From Phycisphaerae bacterium (GTDB taxonomy: Bacteria > Planctomycetota > Phycisphaerae > UBA1845 > PWPN01): a DNA stretch of 64,000 nucleotides. The translations under genes were made by a program, and so were the position numbers. A model generated the notes under the pieces. That model saw only the letters and a program-made list of their open reading frames with translations. It was not told the origin of the DNA and searched no databases. The stretch is taken from contig JAUCQB010000120.1 of NCBI GenBank assembly GCA_030372985.1, positions 1 to 64,000 on the forward strand. The letters are read 5' to 3'. This document shows positions 19,481 through 28,957 of the stretch, piece by piece. Positions within the stretch are counted from its first letter, which is position 1; each line of letters opens with the position of its first letter.

Positions 19481-21583
19481 ATGTCTACGAAAGTGAACCG
19501 GGGAGATCGCGTTAAGCACCTTGTCCTGGCAGTCGGCTTTGCCTGCCTGACAACTGCGCCGTCGAACGCACTGATCCTCGTCGGCGGTGCCGAACCCATG
19601 CCCGATCACGGCTGGCCCGCCGGTGTCGAGAAGCTCGTCAATTTGCCGAGTCGCATGAGCTGGTGGGAAGGCCCGCCATTCGGGGGTGGCGAGTATCACT
19701 TCCAGTACACGTGCAAGGACGCGCAGGAGTTCAACGAGGCTCTGACCCTTCTCGCCGCCATTCAGTTACCCAGGGCGACACGGACGACCTTGTCTTCGCC
19801 GACCGATGCCGCGGAGAGCATCTCCGCTCCACTCCCAGTGCTCGTTGTTCATGACGGTCCGGCACCCACGTCCTTCACAGCGCGCGGTCAGGATGACAAC
19901 AAAGAAGGCCGCAAGCTTGTCTGGACCCTGCTTGCCTGGTGCCCGGAGAACTGGCATCGTCTCTACAACCATCCAAGGGCTTTCTGGGAGTCGACCCAGC
20001 CTGCTTTCCGGCAACCGGTGCCGCCGCCGACGATCGATGTCTATTTGTCGAAGGACGGTCCCATCGACTGGGCCAAGGTGAAGGTGCCGGACGGGATCCG
20101 GGTAGTTGACAGACGGGCCAAGGCAAAGACAAGCGAAGCGTCGACACAGGGTGTTCTTCACGGTCACGTCTACGATATGGCGACCCACAAACCGATCGCG
20201 GAGGCCGAACTCACACTCATCCCAAACAAGAAGGAGCTGGTGACCCAATATACGATGAAGGTCGGCACGGATGAACAGGGCGGCTTTCGTATCGAGAACA
20301 TTCCGGTCGGCGATTTTCGAGTCACCGTTGCGGCTGGGCAGCGATATGCCTCCCGGCAGGCAGGCGTTTACCGGAACGAGAACGGAACGACCGCGGAGCT
20401 TGCGGCGTTCCTGTCGCCCAGGAACAGTATCACCGGCACGGTGGTCGATACGGAGGGCAGGCCGATCCCCAACGCCGCAGTCAGCGCTCGAAATATCCTG
20501 GGGCTAGACGGATTGGGCTATCCGCTCGTGGCGGAGGTGACTGACACGACAAACGAAGACGGCCTCTTTGAGTTGACCGGCCTTCCCAAGGGCTGTGCTC
20601 AGGTCGTGTGCCGCCTCGATTCGATGTATCAGAAGACGTCCATCTTCGAGCTGTGCGATGTGCCTTCCGATGCGATCTTCATCACGATGACAAAGACCGG
20701 AAACGTTCGCGGAAAAGTCCGCTTCGGCAGCATGCCCCCCAAGCAGGACGTTCACGTGCACATTTGTCCGGTCGGTGGCCAGCGGCCGGGGACATGGGGC
20801 GGTGGGAGCAAGTGTGGCCCCGACGGGCGCTTCGAGTTCAAGAACGTCCCGCCGGGAGACTACTGGGTCAGCACGGATTCTGGAATCCTCCAGGGCGATG
20901 AATCCGGCGCTGAGAAGGTGACGGTGAAAGCGGATGAGACCGCAGAGGTCAAACTGGATCATCCGAAGAAATCAGGGAAGCCAAGCGGTGCCAGGCCCGA
21001 TAAGAAGCCCTCGCCACCCGTAACGACACTACCGGCGGTTCTCGGATCGCCGCCTTATCTACTGAAGGCGAGTTCTGCGGCCCCGGCCGTCGTGATCTAC
21101 TACTGTGCGGCCGGGATGCGCAGCGAGCCGGCGGAGTCATCGGTGATCGTCGAAGTCTGGCCGAATGGGCAGATCGCATGGTCTGACAATCTGGTAAGCG
21201 GCGGGTCTCCCTACAAGAGAGGCTCAGTGAAGGCCGAACGGATCGGCGGTGTGATCGAATCACTGGCCGCAGATCGCGTTTTTGAGGATGGCAGCCTCTT
21301 GAGGGGTTCCTTCGGCCCGGACTCCGACTACTTGGTGATTCGCGTGTTCGACGGCAGCAAGCAGATCGAACTGGCGTCCTGGCACGAACTCTTCGAGGCC
21401 AACCCGAACCTTGTGGCCACGTCTCGCGGCATCGAGCCGCTGAAGGGGCGCAACCGGTCGGAGGTTCTCGCGGCCGATTCCAAGGAGTACCGCCGGTTTC
21501 GGGCGGTCTGGGACCGCATTCGCCAGGAGGTCAACAGGATCACCGCCGAAGCGGGCGATGTCAGGTCGATTCCGGTCGAGTGA
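19481..21583 (+). CDS. Secreted protein with carboxypeptidase-regulatory-like (Cna-B/MSCRAMM-like) domains
   Basis: VLHGHVYDMATHKPIAEAELTLIP...FRIENIPVGDFRVTVAAGQ; SITGTVVDTEGRPIPNAAVSAR...GLFELTGLPKG; GRFEFKNVPPGDYWVS. ATG 19481. Confidence 0.75.
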   Translation: MSTKVNRGDRVKHLVLAVGFACLTTAPSNALILVGGAEPMPDHGWPAGVEKLVNLPSRMSWWEGPPFGGGEYHFQYTCKDAQEFNEALTLLAAIQLPRATRTTLSSPTDAAESISAPLPVLVVHDGPAPTSFTARGQDDNKEGRKLVWTLLAWCPENWHRLYNHPRAFWESTQPAFRQPVPPPTIDVYLSKDGPIDWAKVKVPDGIRVVDRRAKAKTSEASTQGVLHGHVYDMATHKPIAEAELTLIPNKKELVTQYTMKVGTDEQGGFRIENIPVGDFRVTVAAGQRYASRQAGVYRNENGTTAELAAFLSPRNSITGTVVDTEGRPIPNAAVSARNILGLDGLGYPLVAEVTDTTNEDGLFELTGLPKGCAQVVCRLDSMYQKTSIFELCDVPSDAIFITMTKTGNVRGKVRFGSMPPKQDVHVHICPVGGQRPGTWGGGSKCGPDGRFEFKNVPPGDYWVSTDSGILQGDESGAEKVTVKADETAEVKLDHPKKSGKPSGARPDKKPSPPVTTLPAVLGSPPYLLKASSAAPAVVIYYCAAGMRSEPAESSVIVEVWPNGQIAWSDNLVSGGSPYKRGSVKAERIGGVIESLAADRVFEDGSLLRGSFGPDSDYLVIRVFDGSKQIELASWHELFEANPNLVATSRGIEPLKGRNRSEVLAADSKEYRRFRAVWDRIRQEVNRITAEAGDVRSIPVE

Positions 21584-21644
21584 CGAAAGCCCCAGTGCGA
21601 CACTGGCAGCTTACGGGTGCGGGTGCCCCACCTCCTCCGGAGGT

Positions 21645-21797
21645 GTACGTGTTTAGCGTGCTGGGGTCTGGCTCTTTTTGCCCAAATGCGGTTCGCCGTG
21701 CAATCTGGAGCGGTTGGCTCAGTGACACGGGGGCTCGGCGGCGCGAAAAAGACGGCAAAAAGTGCCTGACCCGCTGTCTTGCACGCTAAACACGTAC
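21645..21797. mobile_element. MITE-like nested inverted-repeat element
   Basis: Outer perfect 17-bp IR GTACGTGTTTAGCGTGC (21645..21661) / GCACGCTAAACACGTAC (21781..21797). Inner ends GGGGTCTGGCTCTTTTTGCC (from 21663) and GGCAAAAAGTGCCTGACCC (to 21772) match the 1159..1390 element in reverse orientation. Confidence 0.75.
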
Positions 21798-21893
21798 CCG
21801 GCGGTGGGGTAGCGATGATCACGTTTCCCGGGTGGAATTCGGAGTCATCAGCTTCCCAGCCCTGCGGCGCGCGGCGCCGGGGACCGACATCTC

Positions 21894-24170
21894 TCACTCC
21901 ACGGCCAGCACGCGGACTTGCCGAGCTGGAATGGGCAGCGAGAATCTGGCAGCAGCCCCATCGGCCGACGTTTCGACATCTTTCCCACTGAGCAGGTCGG
22001 ACACCTTGGCCTTTGCCGCGCCGGGTATGGTCACGTCAGCCTTCTTGTCTGGCCAACTGTGGTTCGCGATCACCACGATCCTGCCGCCGGGCCCTTCGAG
22101 CACGCGGGCGACAACCTCATTGTTGTCGGGCTGCGCCTGAACACGAATCGGTGCCTCAACGCCGGCGGCCGAGGCAGCATCGAGAAGCACCTTCTGCAGA
22201 TTCCCGTCCGCGGTTGCGTCGTATCCAAGGAACAACAGCGTTGCGGCGTATAGGGTGCGGCCGTTGCCGCGGCGGGCGGAGACCATGGCGGGGCTCTTGT
22301 CATCGAACTCGGCGACCACTTCGGCACCAGGCAGTAGATCGAGTTGCTGCGTATAGCGATAGGCGGGCAGCTTGGCACCGGGTTTGAGCGAGGTGATCAG
22401 GCCACGGCCGTCGACAAGCGTTGCCGACGCCTGGCCGATCGTCTGAAACGCCTGCTCGCGGCAGCCGAACAGCTCCGCAAGGCCTGCCCCAGGCACCGTC
22501 TCGTAGAGGAACGTCCGCTCATCCTTCTGCGCACACCATGTGCCGGTCACAAGGTAGCCGCCTTGTTCAACGTATTTGGCCAGCCACTGCCCCTCGTCGC
22601 GTGATAGGAGGTATGCAAAAGGCAGACAGATGACCTTGTACCGACGGGCATCTGCCTTCATAAGCTGCTCGGATACAACCAAGTCGGCCGGGATATTTGC
22701 CCGGTAGAAGGCTCGGTATGCTCCCCGCACACTACCGGCGTACAAACCCGCATCCTGTTCGCCGTGGGCCTGGATGAAAACCCGCGGATCGCACAGAATC
22801 GCCACCTGGGCCGGCACCGGCTTGCTCGATAGCAGACGACCGGCGTGGCGGTTCAGCTCTTTGGCGACCTCGCCGGCCGCTCGTGCCCGATCGGTGAGGC
22901 TGCCGTCATAGTTGACCAATCCAAAGCCCGCAGCCTCGATGCCTGTCGTTTCCGGCCGCCAGTTCCAGTAGAAGATCCCCGTAGCACCGTGAGCAACACA
23001 CTGCCAGTTCCACAGCCTGATATCAAAGGGCGTCGGGAATCGCGAGCGGTAGCTCAGCCCGAAGATGCTCGGGCCGCCTTGCAGTTCCTCGACCCACATG
23101 GGCTTGCCGTCGCCGGCCGAGCGGATGCCGTCGAGAGTCATCCCACCAATGCTCGAATCGTAGGCTTGGCCTCTCTCGAGCCAGAAGGGGAAGAACGAAA
23201 GACCCACGAAATCGAAATGCTTGCCAATCTGGTACTCGTCGGTCGAGTTGTGGACGTAGCCCCAGCCCCAGCCGCCCAGGTGGCAGGTGATCGGACGATT
23301 GGGATCGCAGGCCCGGGCCGCCTCCGCTTTCACCCGTTGAAACTCGGCCGTGTTCCAGAGCATGAACTGCCGCCAGTCCAGCCAGTAGATCTGGGCCCGC
23401 TCGAACGCTCCCACACGCACCGGCTCAATCTCCGACCAGTCTTTGTAGTAGGTAGCCCATACCTCGTTCAGCTTGTCCAGCGTGCCATACTTCAGCTTGA
23501 GCCAGCCGCGGTATCGCGCCGCCGTGTGCGGGCAATAGCAGTAGAGATCGGCAACGGCCGTTCGGTCGACCGGTGTCGCGGCTGAGACCCACACGCCGGC
23601 CTCGGCCCCGACGTCCCATGCCAGGAGCGAGGCACGGTCCTTGTATCGCGTCACAACCGTTCTGACGAACCGGTCGATCAGCTTGCGGACCTCGGGATGG
23701 TCCCAGCACGCCGGGCCGGGCTTGAAATCGACGACCGAAATCCACTGGCCGTCGGGGTATTGCCGCGCCACCCATTCCGGCTGAAGCTCAGGCCAGGGCC
23801 ACAGCAGGATCCGCAGGCCGTGCTTCTCGACCAGGTCCATCAGCCGGTCCAGCCGCTCGAAGTTGAACTCGCCGGGCGCCGGCTCGATGTCGTACCAGTC
23901 CACGTGAGCGGCCATCGAGTTGAGCCCGACCTCCTTCATCCGGGCCAGGTCCTTGTCCATGTACGCCGCCCACTCGTCGACCGGCGGCAGATAGTGCTGC
24001 CAGTGCGAAATGGTGCTCATGTGCATCGCCCCGCAGGGAAAGAAGTCGGCAGGCAGCGAGGGATGCACACGAACGCCGCTTTGCGCGTCCGTCTCGGCCC
24101 CGCCGGCCACAATCGCCAGCATTCCCAGCAGTCCTGTCGCTACGACTCGATGTGTTCTTCGCATCATCAT
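21894..24170 (-). CDS. Beta-galactosidase-like glycoside hydrolase (GH42)
   Basis: VDWYDIEPAPGEFNFERLDRLMDLVEKHGLRILLWPWPELQPEWV; LLAWDVGAEAGVW; MWVEELQGG; trimerisation-like FAYLLSRDEGQWLAKYVEQGGYLVTG; signal peptide. Confidence 0.88.
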   Translation of the reverse strand: MMMRRTHRVVATGLLGMLAIVAGGAETDAQSGVRVHPSLPADFFPCGAMHMSTISHWQHYLPPVDEWAAYMDKDLARMKEVGLNSMAAHVDWYDIEPAPGEFNFERLDRLMDLVEKHGLRILLWPWPELQPEWVARQYPDGQWISVVDFKPGPACWDHPEVRKLIDRFVRTVVTRYKDRASLLAWDVGAEAGVWVSAATPVDRTAVADLYCYCPHTAARYRGWLKLKYGTLDKLNEVWATYYKDWSEIEPVRVGAFERAQIYWLDWRQFMLWNTAEFQRVKAEAARACDPNRPITCHLGGWGWGYVHNSTDEYQIGKHFDFVGLSFFPFWLERGQAYDSSIGGMTLDGIRSAGDGKPMWVEELQGGPSIFGLSYRSRFPTPFDIRLWNWQCVAHGATGIFYWNWRPETTGIEAAGFGLVNYDGSLTDRARAAGEVAKELNRHAGRLLSSKPVPAQVAILCDPRVFIQAHGEQDAGLYAGSVRGAYRAFYRANIPADLVVSEQLMKADARRYKVICLPFAYLLSRDEGQWLAKYVEQGGYLVTGTWCAQKDERTFLYETVPGAGLAELFGCREQAFQTIGQASATLVDGRGLITSLKPGAKLPAYRYTQQLDLLPGAEVVAEFDDKSPAMVSARRGNGRTLYAATLLFLGYDATADGNLQKVLLDAASAAGVEAPIRVQAQPDNNEVVARVLEGPGGRIVVIANHSWPDKKADVTIPGAAKAKVSDLLSGKDVETSADGAAARFSLPIPARQVRVLAVE

Positions 24171-24383
24171 GTATCTCCGATATCCCGCTCTCGATTCATC
24201 ACGGGTCAGCTTCCACCCATCCGAGCATCGTCTCTGACCTTAGATCGCGGGCCTTGGTCCTGTTGTGGCATTGTCGGCGACCGGTCAAAGTCTTTCAACT
24301 TGATCCCCACCGGTTCAAGAACGTGCCTCTCCTCCATCGTCTGTCGGCCGCTCCGTTCAACAGGGCTTCGCAGACCCCTCGAC

Positions 24384-24547
24384 GGGTGTCCCATCCATCC
24401 GCCGTAGCGAATGGGTGGGGACGCAATGATGGTCGACGAGCGTCCGCTGTCGAAAAGCAATTGTCGACGCAACCGGGTGATCCGCGGTCGCCGCTGATCG
24501 GAGAAGGGAGTCGGGTGGCCCATCCTCGCCGCGGCGAGGGTGGGGAC
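24384..24547. repeat. Two direct copies of a palindromic element GGGTGkCCCATCC-[stem]-GGGTGGGGAC (24384..24422 and 24513..24547)
   Basis: GGGTGTCCCATCCATCCGCCGTAGCGAATGGGTGGGGAC and GGGTGGCCCATCCTCGCCGCGGCGAGGGTGGGGAC: conserved ends, different stem sequences. Confidence 0.7.
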
Positions 24548-24616
24548 ATGCTGACAAGCTGCGAGCGACGCTCCGCCATGACCCGCGAAACGAAGCCGAG
24601 CACTGAATCAGGGTCT

Positions 24617-25387
24617 CGAAACGGGGACGGAGCTAGTTTTCTGGTTGCCTTGACGCGGTTGTGGGGTTGGTGTAGCGTTTCGGTATGCCAAGACAAGCGA
24701 GATACACGCCGGGCGAGTTGGTTTATCATGTCCTGAATCGTGCAGTGGCCAGGCTGCCGTTGTTTCGCAGGGAGGCCGACTATGCGGCGTTCGAGCGGAT
24801 CATGATCGAGGCCCGGGAGCGTCATCCGACGCGTCTGCTGGCCTGGTGCCTGATGAGAAACCACTGGCACTTCGTGGTCTGGCCGCGGAAGGATGACGAG
24901 CTGACCGCCTTCATGCGATGGCTGGCCCACACGCACGCGATGCGCTGGCACGTGTCGCACAACACGGTGGGCGGCGGGCACCTGTACCAGGGGCGGTTCA
25001 AAAGCTTCCCGGTGCAGAACGATCGGCACCTGCTGCAGGTGTGCCGGTACGTGGAGCGTAACGCCCTGACGGCCGGGGTGGTCGAGCGGGCCGAGCAGTG
25101 GCGTTGGGGCAGCTTATGGGCCTGGCGCGAGGGGCCGCCGGAATTGAAAGGGTTGCTGAGCGATTGGCCGGGTGGGCGTCCGGATCGCTGGGTGGAAACG
25201 GTCAACCGGCTGATGAGCAAAAAGGACCTGGAATCGCTGCGGATGTGCGTGCAGCGCGGCCGGCCCTTCGGCGATGACCGTTGGCAGAAAGCGATGGTGG
25301 CCAGGCTGGATCTGATGCACACGATCCGCTCGGAAGGACGACCCAAGAAGAACCCAAGGCCAGAAAACTAGCTGCGTCCCCGTTTCG
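24617..25387 (+). mobile_element. RAYT-type (IS200/IS605-like Y1) element bounded by 28-bp inverted repeats
   Basis: Left CGAAACGGGGACGGAGCTAGTTTTCTGG (24617..24644); right CCAGAAAACTAGCTGCGTCCCCGTTTCG (25360..25387), whose reverse complement differs at one position. Confidence 0.85.
24685..25371 (+). CDS. REP-associated tyrosine transposase (RAYT, Y1_Tnp/HUH family)
   Basis: MPRQARYTPGELVYHVLNRA; CLMRNHWHFVVWP (HUH); HLYQGRFKSFPVQNDRHLLQVCRYVERNALTAGVVERAEQWRWGS (Tyr motif). Stop codon lies inside the right inverted repeat. Confidence 0.92.
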   Translation: MPRQARYTPGELVYHVLNRAVARLPLFRREADYAAFERIMIEARERHPTRLLAWCLMRNHWHFVVWPRKDDELTAFMRWLAHTHAMRWHVSHNTVGGGHLYQGRFKSFPVQNDRHLLQVCRYVERNALTAGVVERAEQWRWGSLWAWREGPPELKGLLSDWPGGRPDRWVETVNRLMSKKDLESLRMCVQRGRPFGDDRWQKAMVARLDLMHTIRSEGRPKKNPRPEN

Positions 25388-25593
25388 CACGCCCAACGGC
25401 CAGCATCGGCGGCGTGACAAGAGAATTGCTTCCCGCCGGTCAGACAGTCCTGGCCGCGCTGTCGCTGACGATCTCAGCCGAGCCCGGAACGTACCACCTG
25501 ACTCTGACGGATGCCCAGTTCGTGGACACGGCCTGCGCAACGTACCCGGCCTCGGCCGGCCACCCGCTGGAGATGGTGGTTGGCGGGCAGTAA
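25372..25593 (+). pseudogene. Truncated 3' remnant of a secreted/adhesion-type beta-sandwich protein gene
   Basis: Open frame continuing past the RAYT stop: ...TASIGGVTRELLPAGQTVLAALSLTISAEPGTYHLTLTDAQFVDTACATYPASAGHPLEMVVGGQ*; no start codon or N-terminal part found upstream. Confidence 0.55.
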
Positions 25594-25646
25594 CCACACG
25601 GGTGCCATGCGTTAACACCCCTTGGCCTATGGGTTGTCATGAGATT

Positions 25647-26612
25647 CTATGAGGTCTGTGCCAAGCGGGCATGAACGGCCGCGATCACGGCGGTGGCGGG
25701 TACTGCGTCGATGGGCATGCCCGGCTGAGGCGTCGCGACCGGCAAAACGTGGTCTCCCAAGGGCTGCCAGACGGCCGGGTCGGTCGGGCCGTAGATGGCG
25801 ACCGTGGGGATACCCATGGCCGCGGCCACGTGGGTCACTCCAGCGTCGTTGCCCAGATACAGATCGGCTGCCGCGATGCGGCCTGCGGCCTTGAGGAAGT
25901 CTTCCTCGATCAGCAAAACCTCGTTTCGACTTTCGCATCGCTGACGGACTGATTTGAGTAAGCTCGTATCCGATTCGCATTCAGCGGGGCCCAGCATCCA
26001 CTTGACGCGGCAGTCGTGCAGCGTGTCAGCGACCGCCATGAAGCGATCAAGCGGCCAACACTTCGCATCGCCGCCGCTGCCCGAATGGATGATCACCATG
26101 GGGCGGCTGTCATCGGTCGATTCGGCAGGCGAATCCATGCGAATGACAGGCGGATCGAGCTCGGTCAGCTCGAGTCCAGCGCGGGCGACGTCACTTGCCC
26201 ACTGCAAGGTGATGTGTTGACGTTGGTCGAGAGTCTCCGCAGATGGCCGGGGGTCGAGCGAGATCACCGGTGCCTGCGTTGCCTCTCGCAGAGCGCCGTG
26301 CAGAGGCCCGCTTGGAGGCCCGAGGAAACTCAGGACGCAACTGGCATCCGCGAGCAGCTCTCGCAGCCGTCGGTCGGCCGCCGCGCCCTCGCCGAACAGG
26401 GTATGGAGGCCCACTTGGTCGGGCAGCAGTCGCTGGTTGATGGCGCTCCGCCCGGCTGCGAGTCCGGCCGAAGGGGCAGAAGCGATCGCGACGACCCGGG
26501 CTGCTCGAACCTTGGCGGCGACGGCCTGAACAACGGACATGGCGAGAACGAAGTCACCGATCGCGCCCTGGTGCAGGAACACAAGTGTGGGAACATCAGG
26601 CGCTTGCATCAT
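25647..26612 (-). CDS. Glycosyltransferase family 9 (heptosyltransferase-like)
   Basis: LVFLHQGAIGDFVLAMSVVQAV; MVIIHSGSGGDAKCWPLDRFMAVADTL; ADLYLGNDAGVTHVAAAMGIPTVAIYGPTDPAVWQP. Confidence 0.9.
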   Translation of the reverse strand: MMQAPDVPTLVFLHQGAIGDFVLAMSVVQAVAAKVRAARVVAIASAPSAGLAAGRSAINQRLLPDQVGLHTLFGEGAAADRRLRELLADASCVLSFLGPPSGPLHGALREATQAPVISLDPRPSAETLDQRQHITLQWASDVARAGLELTELDPPVIRMDSPAESTDDSRPMVIIHSGSGGDAKCWPLDRFMAVADTLHDCRVKWMLGPAECESDTSLLKSVRQRCESRNEVLLIEEDFLKAAGRIAAADLYLGNDAGVTHVAAAMGIPTVAIYGPTDPAVWQPLGDHVLPVATPQPGMPIDAVPATAVIAAVHARLAQTS

Positions 26613-26796
26613 ATACGCCTACCCCGAAGTTGCAGGGGACTTGCCCAGGGGTGCTTGTTCTTGCCGCCGAGGACAGTGTCCGCTCGATCATGCCGGGCTG
26701 CTTCGGGACATCGCTTGCCGCGGCCTGGGCGGGTGGCAACGAGGTGCCCCTCATTCTCAATTCAGCATTCACCATTCCTTATTTCGCGGCGCTGCG

Positions 26797-27912
26797 TTAT
26801 GCAGTGTCGGCGTCGATCCATCCTCCGCCCAGGACGACGTTGCCGTCATAGAATACCGCAGCTTGTCCCGGCGTGACAGCATATTGAGGCTCGCGGAATC
26901 GAGCATGCACACGATCGGCCCCGATCGGCTCGACAACTGCCGAGGCCGCCTTGTGGGTGTAGCGTATCTGGACTTCTGCATCGAAGGCTTCCGAGGGCGG
27001 ATCGATGAGCCAGCGCACCCGCGAGGCACGCAGGTCGCTGCGGGCAAGCTCCTCACGAGGGCCGATGGTGACCGTATCGGTGGTCGGATCGATCGCAGTC
27101 ACGTAGACGGGTTTTCCCATGGCCACGCGCAGCCCTCGCCGCTGGCCGATCGTAAAATTCACGATGCCGTCGTGCCGGCCGAGTTCACGCCCCGATCGAT
27201 CCACAATCCGGCCGGGGTGGAAAGCATCAGGCCGCCGCTCTCGGATCAGTCGAGCGTAATCTCGATCGGGCACGAAGCAGATGTCCTGGGATTCAGGCTT
27301 GTCGAAGATAGGCAGCCCATGCTTGCAGGCATAGTCCCGGACCTGCTCCTTGGTCATCTCGCCGATGGGCAGGATCACCCGCGGCAGTATCCCGCGGTCG
27401 AGCCCGAACAGGACGTACGATTGGTCTTTGGCGCGGTCCACGCCGCGGCAGAGTCGCGCCCGGCCGTCACGATCGACGATGCGGGCATAGTGGCCGGTGG
27501 CGATGAAATCCGCTTCCGCGGCCCGGCCATACTCGGCCAGCCGGCCGAACTTGAGCTGATCGTTGCAGAGGATGCACGGGTTGGGAGTCCGGCCGCGAAC
27601 ATACTCGGCCACAAAGTGATCGATGATTTCGTCGAAGTGTTCCTTGAAATTGAGGGCATAGAAGGGGATGCCCAGACCACCGGCGACGGTTCGGGCGTCA
27701 TCGGCATCGGCGGCGCTGCAGCAGCCGCGGAACTGCCGGCTCGATGCCGCCTCGCTCGCCGGGCATGCCGTGTCATGCTCGGGCGCTTCGACGCCCGTCC
27801 GCATGAAAAGGCCGACGACCTCGTAGCCCTGCTCCAGCAGCAGGCAAGCGGCGACGCTCGAATCCACGCCTCCGCTCATGGCAACGACTACCTTACCCTT
27901 GCGAGCAGTCAT
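26797..27912 (-). CDS. mnmA: tRNA-specific 2-thiouridylase MnmA
   Basis: VVVAMSGGVDSSVAACLL; TPNPCILCNDQLKFG; ATGHYARI; KDQSYVLFGL; SQDICFVPDRDY; ARIRYTHKA-like C-term. Confidence 0.96.
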   Translation of the reverse strand: MTARKGKVVVAMSGGVDSSVAACLLLEQGYEVVGLFMRTGVEAPEHDTACPASEAASSRQFRGCCSAADADDARTVAGGLGIPFYALNFKEHFDEIIDHFVAEYVRGRTPNPCILCNDQLKFGRLAEYGRAAEADFIATGHYARIVDRDGRARLCRGVDRAKDQSYVLFGLDRGILPRVILPIGEMTKEQVRDYACKHGLPIFDKPESQDICFVPDRDYARLIRERRPDAFHPGRIVDRSGRELGRHDGIVNFTIGQRRGLRVAMGKPVYVTAIDPTTDTVTIGPREELARSDLRASRVRWLIDPPSEAFDAEVQIRYTHKAASAVVEPIGADRVHARFREPQYAVTPGQAAVFYDGNVVLGGGWIDADTA

Positions 27913-27957
27913 GAGATACCCTGACTATCCTCGTCCGCCCTGATCCACAGTGCCTGA

Positions 27958-28092
27958 CGGGAATTGAGAATCGCGAATTGAGAGTTGCGAATTGCGGAGG
28001 CTGGAGACCGAGCGAACCTGGACCAAGTGCCCGCTATCGCTCAAGCGTGACGGTCAACTCCCAATTCCCGATTCTCAATTCTCAATTCCCCG
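27958..28092. repeat. Degenerate AATTCTC/GAATTGAG short-repeat clusters in inverted arrangement
   Basis: GGGAATTGAGAATCGCGAATTGAGAGTTGCGAATTG ... CCCGATTCTCAATTCTCAATTCCCC; related tracts at 26757..26790 and 28253..28286. Confidence 0.7.
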
Positions 28093-28378
28093 GGCTCTCC
28101 CCTCGACGGCTCATTCAGTATACCACCCAGCTGCACAAAAATCGCCGCAGGTGTGCAGGAAGACCCGTGTGGATCGGGCGTTTTGTGCCGAATCACCGCT
28201 TTTGCCAGGGTTCACCGTTGGTGAGGTTCAGGGGCGATGGGAGAACATGGCCCATTCTCAATTCTACATTCTCAATTCTGCATTCCCCGGCGTTGCCGTA
28301 TGCAACGTTGGGGTATAGTATGGCAGTACTGGTATACACAGATGCCATGGGGAAACGGTGCCTCGATGGAGGAACGAC

Positions 28379-28780
28379 ATGTTTCAGACCATTAGCGTGA
28401 CGACCGGCGAGCGGTGCCAGTTTGTGGATGTGACATCAAAGGTGCAAAAGGCTGTTCGTGAGACCGGTCTGAAGAGCGGCTATGTCATCTGCTACGTGCC
28501 GCACACGACGGCCGGGATCACCATTCAGGAGAATGCCGACCCCGACGTGGTACACGATTGCCTCTGGAAGCTGGCCGAGCTCGTTCCCCATGACGAATCG
28601 TCCTACCGCCACAATGAGGGCAACAGCGATGCTCATATCAAGGCCTCGCTGGTGGGGGCCTCACAGATGGTTCTGGTGGAGGACGGGAGTCTCGTGCTCG
28701 GCACGTGGCAAGGAATCTACTTCTGCGAGTTCGACGGCCCGCGCCAGAGGAAGCTGCACATCCGGTGCGTCGCGGGGTGA
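28379..28780 (+). CDS. yjbQ: YjbQ family (UPF0047, secondary thiamine-phosphate synthase-like)
   Basis: GYVICYVPHTTAGITIQENADPDVVHDCL; SDAHIKASLVGASQMVLVEDGSLVLGTWQGIYFCEFDGPRQRKLHIR. ATG 28379. Confidence 0.9.
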   Translation: MFQTISVTTGERCQFVDVTSKVQKAVRETGLKSGYVICYVPHTTAGITIQENADPDVVHDCLWKLAELVPHDESSYRHNEGNSDAHIKASLVGASQMVLVEDGSLVLGTWQGIYFCEFDGPRQRKLHIRCVAG

Positions 28781-28957
28781 CAGCCTCTGGGGTCTCAGCC
28801 TGGTGACGCGACAGCCCGAGAGAAACCTGCGATTGTCTCAATGGTCCGCTCCTGCTAGAATTCATGGTGCTGAAAGGATTTATGGCAGGTTGGCTTGCCG
28901 GTGCCGTGGGTCTCGGGACAACGCGAACCGGTTGCAGCCTGCGACGAGGTGAATGCG

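Noticed and set aside
26539-27924. 461-aa plus-strand ORF antisense to mnmA
   Set aside because: mnmA on the minus strand has unmistakable catalytic motifs; the antisense frame shows none.
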